Part shown: piece by piece, positions 44,811-54,800 of the stretch
Position numbering within the stretch: the first letter of the stretch is position 1
Layout: every line of letters starts with the position of its first letter
DNA from: Abelmoschus esculentus
Lineage: Eukaryota > Streptophyta > Magnoliopsida > Malvales > Malvaceae
Assembly: GCA_035048815.1 (NCBI GenBank)
Contig: JAUCBN010000054.1
Coordinates: 6,417,001-6,481,000 of the forward strand
Length of the DNA stretch: 64,000 bases
Direction: 5' to 3'
Made by a program: the position numbers and the translations under genes
The notes under the pieces: generated by a model
Database searches by the model: none
Told to the model about the DNA's origin: nothing
The model's input: the letters and a program-made list of their open reading frames with translations, nothing else

Positions 44811-46181
44811 TTAATATAAAATAAGAATATAAAGAAAACTTATGGAGGGTCTTTTCCGATAGTTCTTATAGTCCATCTGCACCCTCCATCGAGTGACAAT
44901 TTTACTCAAAAAGATATGGGCTAATGCGGTTACGGATACTCCTATTTGTGCTATCATGGTGGAGGTGTCTTCCGTTTGTGTTCTTTTGTAGTCTATGCCT
45001 ATCCTCCAACTTGATATTATTCCTGAAGGCATGAATATCTCGTTAGAAAAAATTATATCAATAGCCAACCATTTAATTACCTCATTCTTGTTGATTTCCA
45101 AAATGGTTGGATATAGCCCTTGTTGTCGAGGCAACTGCTTTGCTAGCCAATTGCCGTGGCAATCCTCTACCACAATTCTGTGTGCGTCAAATGAAGAATC
45201 TTCTTTCTTGAAGTCTTCAAGAATCAACCCCCATTGTTCTTTATGTTTCTCAAAAATCTCCATCGGTAGAGATTTTGGTTGAGAACTACTATTAGATGGA
45301 ATTGTCACAGATAAAATATCATCTTCCAAATAAACATATCCTATTTGTGATGATTTCAAATCTTGTAACGTTGATTCCTCGAAAGATACCTGCAATGGAA
45401 GAGATGAGTTTTTAAAGAATTCAAAAGGTTCAATCATTACCTTCTCATATTCCATTATCACGGTGTTGCCATCTTGTTGATCAAACATGTCGACATGTAA
45501 TTGCCCAAGCAATTGTGAGTGAGGGTAATCCTCAGATTCCTTCTTTAGCATCAGTGCTGATGTGACATCTTGTGCATCAGACTCCTCAGAATTTTCTATA
45601 ACATTACTCTCATCAGCCTCATTGAATGGTATCGTGACATTGCCCTGTTCAGGCTTCTCTATTGCCGTGGCAATTATTTCTGTAGACTCATCCATGGCAT
45701 ATATGGATCTCTGCAATTGATCTTCTGAATCCTTCAAGGGTGCATCCAATCTAGCTATATTTTCATCCAATAGCCTTGATTGTTCTGTCATTAATTCTTC
45801 AATTCTAGCCATTGACGCTTTCAATGTTTCCTCCAATGAATTTGGATACTCTTGAGAAGAATTATATTGCCATGGCTTATCTGTAACATTAACAAAATCG
45901 TCATGGTAAAAATTTTGAGCGTTTTGATCATACCATGAAGGATTTTGTTGTTGGTTCCATCTATGGTCCTCTATGTGGCCATATGTTCCAGTACTATACA
46001 GGCAATTGCTAACCAAATGATCATATCCGCAATTAAAACAAAAATTTGCCCAGGCATAAACTTGTTGGGTTGCTCTTGGTTGGCATAGATAATCATCATT
46101 TAATCTAGGAAATTCTTGATTGGCTCGATTCATATCTTCCAACATCAACTCCCGAATAGATTTCTTTCTTTCTCCTTGCAT
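44811..46181 (-). CDS. Unrelated ORF in the gag position of unit B, with CCHC knuckle
   Basis: A 456-codon open frame starting MQGERKKSIRELMLEDMNRA. It contains one CX2CX4HX4C knuckle (CFNCGYDHLVSNC, residues about 48-60), a coiled-coil segment (LEETLKASMARIEELMTEQS), a long acidic middle and a more hydrophobic end. The order knuckle, then SLEETLKA-type coil, parallels SLENSLKAFM in the family Gag, so it may be a strongly diverged Gag C-terminal half. No retropepsin motif or Gag capsid core is seen. The final residues (SFLYILILY) run into AT-rich sequence. It follows a primer-binding site and leader identical to those of unit A. I do not recognise the protein beyond the knuckle. Confidence 0.6.
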   Translation of the reverse strand: MQGERKKSIRELMLEDMNRANQEFPRLNDDYLCQPRATQQVYAWANFCFNCGYDHLVSNCLYSTGTYGHIEDHRWNQQQNPSWYDQNAQNFYHDDFVNVTDKPWQYNSSQEYPNSLEETLKASMARIEELMTEQSRLLDENIARLDAPLKDSEDQLQRSIYAMDESTEIIATAIEKPEQGNVTIPFNEADESNVIENSEESDAQDVTSALMLKKESEDYPHSQLLGQLHVDMFDQQDGNTVIMEYEKVMIEPFEFFKNSSLPLQVSFEESTLQDLKSSQIGYVYLEDDILSVTIPSNSSSQPKSLPMEIFEKHKEQWGLILEDFKKEDSSFDAHRIVVEDCHGNWLAKQLPRQQGLYPTILEINKNEVIKWLAIDIIFSNEIFMPSGIISSWRIGIDYKRTQTEDTSTMIAQIGVSVTALAHIFLSKIVTRWRVQMDYKNYRKRPSISFLYILILY

Positions 46182-46295
46182 CTTGAAAATCCTTCACTTG
46201 AAACACACCTATAATTTTTAAAGAAAAAAAAAGAAAATATGTTAGTAAAAATAACTAAAAACAAGAAAATAAAGAAGACAAAATTTAGTTGCCAA

Positions 46296-46313
46296 TCCCT
46301 GGCAACGACACCA
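46296..46313 (-). other. Primer-binding site, tRNA-Asp type (unit B)
   Basis: The reverse strand reads TGGTGTCGTTGCCAGGGA, the same variant as in unit A, six bases inside LTR3. Confidence 0.75.
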
Positions 46314-46319
46314 AAAACT

Positions 46320-47442
46320 TGTCGCGTGTCAAAAGTGCGCGTTTAGTGCAAGTGGACACATCGAAAGTAATAAGTGATAAGTATTATCGAATTATCGTCT
46401 CCACAGGGACTGATATACTTAATATGTCTTCTTTGTCTTCTTGTTCTGTAGAAAAGTAAAAACACAAGTAATTTGAGTTGGTTTATCTAAACTAAAATAA
46501 CTAAATAAAAGTAAAGAGTTGGAATAATAGAGAGAGAAGGGTCAGGATCCAGTTGCGTTGTATTGTGGATTTGATTGACTTGTCTCTGCTCAATGCAATC
46601 GTATATCACTGCCTCGGCAGCACTGTAGTTTACTACCTCGGCAGCGACGATACTGTCTGTCGCGGCAATCCCTTGCTCGTGGGTAGACTTTACCAAAGTT
46701 CGGCAAAGTGTCCTTGAATGACTCCGCTTATCCCTAAGTCAGAGTGTTGTTGATGACTAGTCCTTGATGATACCTCCCGGCGTGAACCAATTATACTCAC
46801 CAACCAATCTCACACTTCTTTTAGCCGCTGAAACTCTTAAACTATCCTTAGGCCGAGTTAGTGTTTCGCGATTGAAACACCGTACTTACCCCTTTCGTGA
46901 ATCTAACTCTCCCGAGCTTAGATAAATGGATTACTCACAAACTTCTCTCCCGAGCTTGAATGCGAGAACAAGGAATAGCAAAGGATAAGCAAACCTTGAT
47001 AATTTTTATTGCATTGAATCAAAGACAAAGTACAATCTCCTCTCACATATACTCGACAACCTTCACCTAATCCCTAAGAAGGTTTAGAAAATAATGGAGA
47101 GAAAGAAGACAAGTATATATTTCGGCTCTCTCCCTAGGTATTTCGTCTCTAATCCATTGGGTGGCTAGGTCTTTATATAGACTAGACCTAGGGCAAACCT
47201 TTCCTAAGTAGAATATAACTTGGAGTAGGGAACAAGTCAAGTACATAATTAAAATATTTCCAAGTTTAATTTGGCTAAGGGGCTTTCCCACGTGGTCTTC
47301 TCTTGGTCTTTTCCTTATGTTAGCCAGCTCCAATCGATGGGCTTCAAGTCCAGACACGTTCCTTGGATTTTTATCTTTCCATCGCCTACAGTCTTGCTTC
47401 CTGTCTTTCTGCTGTTGCCACGACATTAGGTCCTGCCTCGGC
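46320..47442 (-). repeat. Family-X LTR3, truncated at its U3 end
   Basis: Begins TGTCGCGTGTC on the left and follows LTR2 almost base for base to GGTCCTGCCTCGGCC at about 47442. It then jumps into ORF2 of unit D (TCTCCTCCCATAACTTCC). About 190 bp of U3, including the TGATAAG terminus, are lost. It is the 5' LTR of unit B. Confidence 0.88.
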
Positions 47443-47934
47443 CTCTCCTCCCATAACTTCCGAGCAATGAAAGACCTGTTGAAACGGTCTTCAACGTTGG
47501 CTGGGGCAAAAAGTTTGTAGGTTGCCATAAGGATTTTGAGAGTTGAGATTCTTGGAGATTTTCTTGAAGAAAGTCTAAAAATTTCAAGAAGGTTTGTGAG
47601 AAGGCATAGAGTATTTGTGAGAGCAAGATTAGCAAATATTCTAAAGAAAACAAGAATGCAAGAGTGAATAGTTCAAGAGGGAGAGATTGCTTATATAGGC
47701 CTCGGCCTTGTAGCCGTTTAAGCCACCAGCCGTTTTATAGCCGTTTAAACTTTTACTGCCGTTTGCAATTACAGTCGCGGCGGGAATATCGGCAGACTAG
47801 CCGTTACACTGTTCTGCCCGTTGGAACTGCTGCGGCTCTGACACTGTTTTTTCCTTCGGCAGAATTCCTGCTGTGAACTATTTCTCCTTAATTCTTTCAT
47901 ATTATCCTAAATAAAAATTAAACACAAACGAGAC
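47443..47934 (-). pseudogene. Unit D ORF2 start, promoter and leader, cut and fused to LTR3
   Basis: The reverse ATG at 47528 starts MATYKLFAPANVEDRFNRSF, then IARKLWEE; the frame then reads into the antisense of LTR3 (RPRQDLMSWQQQKDR...) and continues to 47067 as a 153-codon fusion of no likely function. The TATA box at 47691-47698 and the CG-rich motifs upstream are intact. The piece continues into unit D at 56129 on the other side of inserted copy C. Confidence 0.8.
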
Positions 47935-49259
47935 TGATAAGTGCTCAACTCATTATCACTTTTTACACCTTTTATGGGCATTAATCACCAAATATACACC
48001 CAATCGGACCAATGCATGAACTCAATGTGATATATTTAGAAGTCAAGCTCATAGAGATAATATTTACAGAAAAAGCACGTTTCACTGCATTTTTATCTGT
48101 GCAGGAGAACTAGTGCCGCGGCAGCAACATGGCCGAGGCAGAACCTGATGCCGAGGCAGTAGCTGAGAGCCAGGAAGCAAGACTATAGGCGATCGGAAGA
48201 TAAAAATCCAAGGGACGTGTCTGGACTTAAAGCCCATGGATCGGAGCAGGCTAGCATGAGGAAAAGCCCAAGACAAGACCACGCGGGAAAACCCCTTAGC
48301 CGAATTAAACTTGGAAATATTTTAATTATGTACATGACTTGTTCCCTACTCCAAGTTGTATTCTACTTAGGAAAGGTTTGCCCTAGGTCTAGCCTATATA
48401 AAGACCTAGCCATCCAATGTAATACACGAAATACCTAGGGAGAGAGAGACGAATCATAAACTTGTTTTCTTTCTCTCAATTATGTTCTAAGCTTTCTTAG
48501 GGTTTAGGTGAAGGTTGTTGAGTATATGTGAGACGAGATTGTACTATGTCTTTGTTTCAATGCAATAAAATTATCAAGGTTTGCTTATCCTTTGTTATTC
48601 CTTGTTCTTGCATTCAAGCTCGGGAGAGAAGATTGTGAGTAATCCATTTATCTAAGCTCGGGAGAGTTAGATTCACGAAAGGGGTAAGTACGGTGTTCCA
48701 ATCGCGAAATACTAACTCGGCCTAGGGATAGGTTAAGAGTTTCAGCGGCTAAAAGAAGTGTGAGATTGGTTGGTGAGTATAATTGGTTCACACCGGGAGG
48801 CATCATCAAGGACTAGTCATCAACAGTACTTCGACTTAGGGATAAGCGGAGTCATTCAAGGACACTTTGCCGAACTTTGGTAAATTCCACCCACGAGTAA
48901 TGGATTGCCGTGGCGGACAGTATCGTCGCTGCCAAGGCAGTAAACTGCAGTGCTGCCGAGGCAGTGAAATATGATTGCATTGAGCAGAGACAAGTCAATC
49001 AAATACACAATACAACGCAACTGGATCCTGACCCATCTCTCTCTAATATTCAATCTCTTTACTTTGCTTAGTTATTTTAGTTTAGTTAAACCAAACTCAA
49101 TCACTTGTGTTTTATTTTACTTCTTTCTACAGAACAAGAAGACGAAGAAGATATATTAAGTCTACCAGTCCCTGTGGAGACGATAATCCGATAAATACTT
49201 ATCACTTATTACTTTCGATGTGTCCACTTGCACTGAACGCGCACTTTTGACACGCGAAA
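47935..49259 (+). repeat. 5' LTR of copy C
   Basis: 1325 bp, TGATAAGTGCTCAACTCA to TTGACACGCGAAA; the terminal CA is mutated to AA. TATA box TATATAAA at about 48395-48402, polyadenylation-type AATAAAA near 48563, CG-rich palindromes at 48113-48160 and 48905-48962. Confidence 0.92.
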
Positions 49260-49265
49260 AGTTTT

Positions 49266-49283
49266 TGGCGTCGTTGCCGGGGA
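49266..49283 (+). other. Primer-binding site, tRNA-Asp type (copy C)
   Basis: TGGCGTCGTTGCCGGGGA differs by one base from the complement of plant tRNA-Asp 3' end (TGGCGCCGTTGCCGGGGA). This places the family with Athila/Tat elements. Confidence 0.85.
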
Positions 49284-49357
49284 GTGGCAACTAAATTTTG
49301 TTTTCTTTATTTTCTTGTTTCTTTTTATTTTTATTTTACTTTTGTTTTTCTTGGTGT

Positions 49358-51776
49358 ATGACCAGGGCCAACCCAACTAACCCTTTGTACGAGTTAGATC
49401 CAGAGACTTCCTGGAGGAGGACTTAAATGGATTAAACCAAGGAGCTGTTACACCAGAGATAGAAGCAACCCACTTTGAACTGAAACCTGTTATGTTCAAT
49501 ATGCTTAACATTATTGGACAATTTGGTGGGTCTGCAACTGAAGACGCAAGGCAGCACCTTAAGTCCTTCATGGAAATTTGCAACTCTTTCAAAATCCAAG
49601 GAGTCCATGAAGATGTCTTGCGATTGAAGCTATTCCCCTATTCACTGAGGAATAGGGCGAAAGCTTGGCTGAATAGCATTCCAGCATGATCTATTGGATC
49701 TTGGAGTGAACTCTGCCATGATTTCATCGCTCGTTTTATCCTACAAACCTATATGATAGAATTCGTAATGAAATCACTTCTTTTCGACAGGCAGATGACG
49801 AACCAATGTACGAGGCATGGGAGCGCTACAGGGAGTTACTACACAAGTGTCCTTTGCATGGATTTCCCCTATGGACACAAGTGACAATGTTCTATAATGC
49901 CACGAATGCCCCGACAAGGATGATGTTAAATGCCTCGGCAAACGAAACACTCCTTGATAAATCACTTGAGGAAGCTATCGAGATACAAAACAAACTCGTG
50001 AAAAATGACTTTCAATTTCCTACATCTAGGCGAGGAGGAGTAAGACGCCAAGCCACGGTAAATCAATTAGACACATCGAATTCAGTGGCAGCACAATTGG
50101 CCTCTTTTACCAAGATGGTGCAAAACCTACAATTATAACAAAATACCCGTAAGGTCAAGGTAATTGATTCTTATTGTGAATTATGTGGAGGTAACCACAG
50201 TTCCCCTGATTGCATGAATCAAGAAACCGATATGTATGTTGGGAACTACAACTGCAACAATATGATGTCTAACACATACAATCCCTCATGGAAGATGCAT
50301 CCAAACTTATCATGGAGCAACCCTAACAATGCCTTAAACCCAATCACCCAACCTTCAGGATTTCAGCAACCGATGCAACAATTGCCGCCGCCGCCGACCC
50401 AGCAGTCAATGCCGCTGCCGCAGCTACAGCAACAACCGGTAAGTTCACTGGAGAACACTCTCAAAGCCTTTATGATGAAAACTAAGTCATACATGACAGA
50501 GAACAGTAATTTCATCAAAAGGACAGACGCTTTTATGAATAGAACTGAGATGAGGTTGCAAAATCAAGAAGCGGCCATTAAAAATGCTAGAAACTCAGGT
50601 TGGGCAGTTTGCTCAAAACATCAACACTAGACCACAAGGTGGACTACCTAGCAATACTGAAGTTGCTAAGGTCATGGGCCATGAACAGTGCAAAGCAATC
50701 ACTACTAGGAGTGGTCTACAACTGAAGGAAAAGATCCCAGAGAGCAAAATTCAATCAGCGGATCAAGCAAAAGAAGAGGCTGAGCAAACTAATGCTGATA
50801 ACACTGCCCCGGCAGAGAACACAGCAGCACCTGAACAACCTGCCGAGACAGTAACAACCCAAGTGGTGCTATGTATTAAATTCCAAACTAAAGAAACCCT
50901 GGATGAGATGAGACCACCACCACCTTTCCCACAAAGGTTGAAAAAGCAAAAACAGGACCAGTAATTTAAGAAATTCCTCGATATTCTAAAGCAAGTCCAC
51001 ATTAACATATCGTTCGTAGAGGCAATTGAACAAATGCCTTATTATGCCAAGTTCTTAAAGGACATGGTGTCAAAGAGGAAACGAATAGGTGAGTTCGAAA
51101 CAGTGGCTGCTACCGAGGGATGCAAGGCAATGCTGCACAATCGCATGCCACCGAAATTAAAAGATCCTGGCTACTTTATCATACCTTGTGCGATAGGTAA
51201 AAACTACGAAGGTAAGGCCCTATGTGACCTTGGAGCGAGCATCAATCTCATGCCCAAATCAGTCTTTCAAAAGCTTGGAATAGGAAGGGCAAAACCTACA
51301 ACAGTTATGCTCTAACTAGCGGATCGATCCTACGTGCAACTTGAAGGCAAAATTGAGGACATACTGGTAAGAGTAGATAAGTTTATTTTTCCTGCTGATT
51401 TTCTTGTCCTTGATTGTGAAGCAGATGAGAATGCACCGATCATCCTTGGGAGACCTTCCTTGCAACTGGACGCACCCTAATTGACGTGGAAAAAGGAGAG
51501 TTGACAATGCGAGTCAATGACCAACAAGTCAAATTCAATGCATTCCACAACTTAAAAAAATATGATGATCCAGAGGAGTGTAAGGCCATCCACACAGTAG
51601 ACACCAAAATATCCTGCCTTGGCAGTCTGCTCGGCAGGATATTCGGCAAAAAGATTAAGCCCAAGGTGGATGAACATACAACAAAAGGGAGTGGCCCACA
51701 ACCGATTCACAATTCGGGCCAACGGGAGAGAATCGTCTTGGGAGATGCATTTGCATGCTCTCTACCAGTAACATGA
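49358..51776 (+). pseudogene. Gag-protease of copy C, broken
   Basis: The ATG at 49358 starts MTRANPTNPLYELDPE. A deletion then joins GATCCAGAGA to CTTCCTGGAGG, removing about 120 bp present in unit D and shifting the frame. Further pieces are MLNIIGQFGGSATEDARQHL, MYEAWERYRELLHKCPLHGF (capsid core), a decayed knuckle (YCELCGGNHSSPDC), a Pro/Gln-rich linker, QVGQFAQNINTRPQGGLPSN, and the Athila retropepsin with an intact CDLGASINLMPKSVFQKLG. Stops or shifts occur near 49688, 49740, 50136, 50590, 50963, 51313 and 51460. The end is GDAFACSLPVT at 51776. No pol follows. Confidence 0.82.
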
Positions 51777-52264
51777 TCTCCTCCCTTTTCTTTATTAATA
51801 CATTACGATTAGTTTAGTTTATTTTTATTTTTCGAATTTATTTTTGCCTTAAGTATTTTTCTTTTTTGTGTGTTTAATTTTTATTTAGGATAATAAGCAA
51901 GAATAAAGGAGAAGTAGTTCACAGTAGGAACTCTGCTAAGGCAAAAAAACAGTGTCAGGGCCACAGCAGTCTCAACGGGCAGAACAGTGTAACGGCTAGT
52001 CTGCCGAGATTCCTACCGCGGCAGAAAAGGAAACGACAATAAAGAGTAACGGCTACAAAACAGCTAATGGCTTCAAACGGTCACAAGGCCGAGGCCTATA
52101 TAAGAAACTCCTTCCTCTTGAACTATTCACTCTTGCTTTCTTGTTTTCTTTAGAATTCATAAAAATCTTCCTCTCACATTACTCTCTGCCTACTCACATT
52201 CTTCGTGAAATTCCAGATTCCTTTCAAGAAATACTCCAAGAAATCGAATATCTCACAAATCTTG
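51777..52264 (+). promoter_or_regulatory. Inter-ORF region of copy C with internal TATA box
   Basis: Non-coding. CG-rich motifs (TACCGCGGCAG near 52013, AACGGCTAGTCTGCCGAG near 51990) precede GGCCTATATAAG (TATA 52097-52104). A CT-rich leader then leads to the ORF2 ATG at 52265. The distance from TATA to ATG, about 160 bp, is kept in all four copies, which suggests a separate ORF2 transcript. Confidence 0.6.
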
Positions 52265-53801
52265 ATGGCCACCTACAAGCGATTTGCCCCAGCAAACGTT
52301 GAAGATCGTTTCAACCGATCTTTCATCGCCCGACAATTGTGGGAAGAACAAGGTTTTCCAGCATGCGAACGATGAAAACTACGGCATTGAACATTACCTC
52401 TTCGAAAGAATAAAGTAACAAGAATGGGAAATTTTCTATCTTCAACCTTCCTAGGCGAATGCTACGATCGTGCGGGAGTTCTATGCGCATGGGCCCAACA
52501 AAGATTCCCTCTTTGTTCACTGTCGCGGCAGGCCAGTCCAATTAGATGCCGAGACTATCAACAATTTCTACGGCCTTACTCCAAACATTGATGTCCACGC
52601 CGAATTCATGGAAGACATCAATGCCGAGGACTACGAACTAATCAAAGATGATCTTTGTTACGTAAATACTCCATGGGAAACCGGTACCCATAGCGGATCC
52701 GTAACAAGACAAAGCCTAAAGCCCGAGGCCAAGATGTGGAATACCTTTGTCAAGCGACGCCTCATCCCCACGTCCCACAATAGCACGGTGGACCGCAAGC
52801 GATTGGTGCTTATCCAATCAATCATCAACAAAAGAACCATCAATGTTGGAGAGATCATCCTACGGGAAATTCACGAGTGCGGTAAGAAAGATAGGGGACC
52901 ATTGTATTTCCCATGTTTGATCACGGGTTTGTGTGTTACCGCAGGTGTGCCAATCGAGGATACGGACGAATACACTCCCCAACAGCGAGGATGGACCAGA
53001 GACTTTTGTCACAAAGTCATGCAGATCACGCAGGCGGAGCCAGTCCAAGCAACGCCCCAGCAGTTCACTGTTGATACTGCTGCCGGGGCCCAGTACATGG
53101 TAGATATGCCTGATACTGCCCACACCTCTGCCACAGTAGACCCGTACCAGGAGATTTTGAAAAGGATGGCAGCAATGGACCTCAGACAACAAAGGTACAT
53201 GGAGTACCAAAGAGATTTCAACGGCACATTAGCCCAGATGCTGCTGCAAGCTTTTCCGGACCAAGGAGCGCAATTTCCAGATTTCCCTAGCAATATGTTC
53301 GTCACAGTCACCCCTTACACCGAGACTACACCAGCTCCGGGAGGACCAAGGTCGTTCTTCCATGAGGACCCTCAGCCCTAATACTAGGCTGCAGGCCCAT
53401 CTAGGGCAGCGGATTCTACCGCGACATCGTCTGCCAGCAGAAGACCATCCAAGTGGAGGACAGTTTTCAGTACTCCACCCCGATCCCTAATCTTCATGGG
53501 CAGTCTATCAGCTGAGATAGATGCCTATATGCACCAAAGCTCCACCGCCGCCGGACCAAGTACACACCACACCGGAGGAGCCACAACAATAGGAGGAGGA
53601 ACGGACATAATGATAACCGAAGAGATGGCCGATGTAGAAGAAGGAGAAGAGGTGGAGGCCCCAATGCAACGGACATCAGCCACACAAGTCCAACCGCCCC
53701 GGCAAGCAAAAGCTCAACCATCGCCCTCACCAAGGACAAAGCAATCGGCAGCAAGGCCAAGAAGAAAGATTGTTACAAGCAGCTCTTCGGAGTCGCTTTA
53801 A
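52265..53801 (+). pseudogene. ORF2 of copy C: Transposase_32-like protein, frameshifted
   Basis: Starts MATYKRFAPANVEDRFNRSF. An extra T at about 52352-52355 (GGTTTTCC against GGTTTCC) shifts the frame; in the original frame there are also stops near 52417 and 52453. From 52470 a 303-codon stretch carries the conserved core (VREFYAHGP, CRGRPVQLDAETINNFYGL, WNTFVKRRLIPTSHNSTVD, NKRTINVGEIILREIHECG, PCLITGLCVTAGVP) to a stop at 53379-53381. The tail (MGSLSAEIDAYMHQSSTAAG ... VTSSSSESL) resumes and ends at 53801. Confidence 0.78.
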
Positions 53802-54800
53802 ATGTTTTTTCTTAATTCAATTTTAATTGCTTTTGTTGTCTTTATATGCTGCTTATTTCATAATTGTGTTGCCCGCTTATTTCTCCAAATATAAAGCATT
53901 GAGGACAATGCTTGGTTTGAGTTTGGGGGTGCAGATTCACTGCTAAGGTAGTAATCTACTGTCGAGGCCTTGCCAAAAAGGGAGTATTACAGTGACTTTT
54001 TTTTTTAATTTTCATGCTCCCCGCCTTACTTGAATTAACTGCTTACACTTTTGCACTGCTTATCATCAATATTGCCTTAGTTTATTCTTTAAGGATATAG
54101 AAATCTTTCTCTTTACCATGATTAGGTTCTGTTAAGAAAGTTTAACCTTAGGATACTTAAGGATGAAAACTTAGAAGCTTACTATAGGTAGAAATTTAAA
54201 CACTTTTGGGACTTGTTGGATTATAGGAGTTCTTTTAATGAACTTAGGTGATAAAGACTTAGATTTTTGGGAAAGTAACTAAAGGTGCCTATCATCGGCT
54301 CTAGGAAGTACTCTTCTTCACGCTATAGGTGACCGAAATTGGCTCTAGTATGTTTTAAGGAATATCAAAAAGAAAGAAAAATTTAGTGAAGAAAAAAAAA
54401 ACAATCCTTGAGGTTCCCGAAATTGCCTCTAGTATGTTTTAAGGAATATCAAAAAGAAAGAAAAATTTAGTGAAGGGAAAAACACAATCCTTGAGGTGCC
54501 CGAAATTGGCTCAAGAATTGGTTGTTTAGAAAAGAAGAGAACACCTAACCCAATTCTACTTGTCTTGAACTTAGAGTTTATCTAAGAAAACCTTTAATCA
54601 AACTTGTCCACAAAACGCACACACAATTCTTATAGTTTGTTTCTAGGTAAACCCTTGGGTAGCCGAAAGGTTAAGACTAAAGAATAGGCCTAGCTATGGT
54701 GGGGAGAATATATGGAAATGTAAGACCAAGAGAGAGTAGAGTTCGGCAAATTGATGGTTTGCATTGCTTGAGGACAAGCAATAGTTCGAGTTTGGGGGTG
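53802..54800 (+). other. 3' tail of copy C: duplicated polypurine tract and 84-bp tandem repeat
   Basis: Hairpin GCATTGAGGACAATGC (53896-53911) precedes GAGTTTGGGGGTG (53919-53931). The second pair, TTGCTTGAGGACAAGCAA (54764-54781) with GAGTTTGGGGGTG (54788-54800), adjoins the 3' LTR and is the functional polypurine tract. A tandem duplication of about 84 bp starts at 54334 and 54418 and contains the word CGAAATTGGCTC. No gene. Confidence 0.75.

Noticed and set aside
47067..47528. 153-codon frame beginning MATYKLFAPANV as a novel gene
   Set aside because: Only the first 28 codons are ORF2; the rest is antisense LTR3 sequence brought in by a deletion joint.
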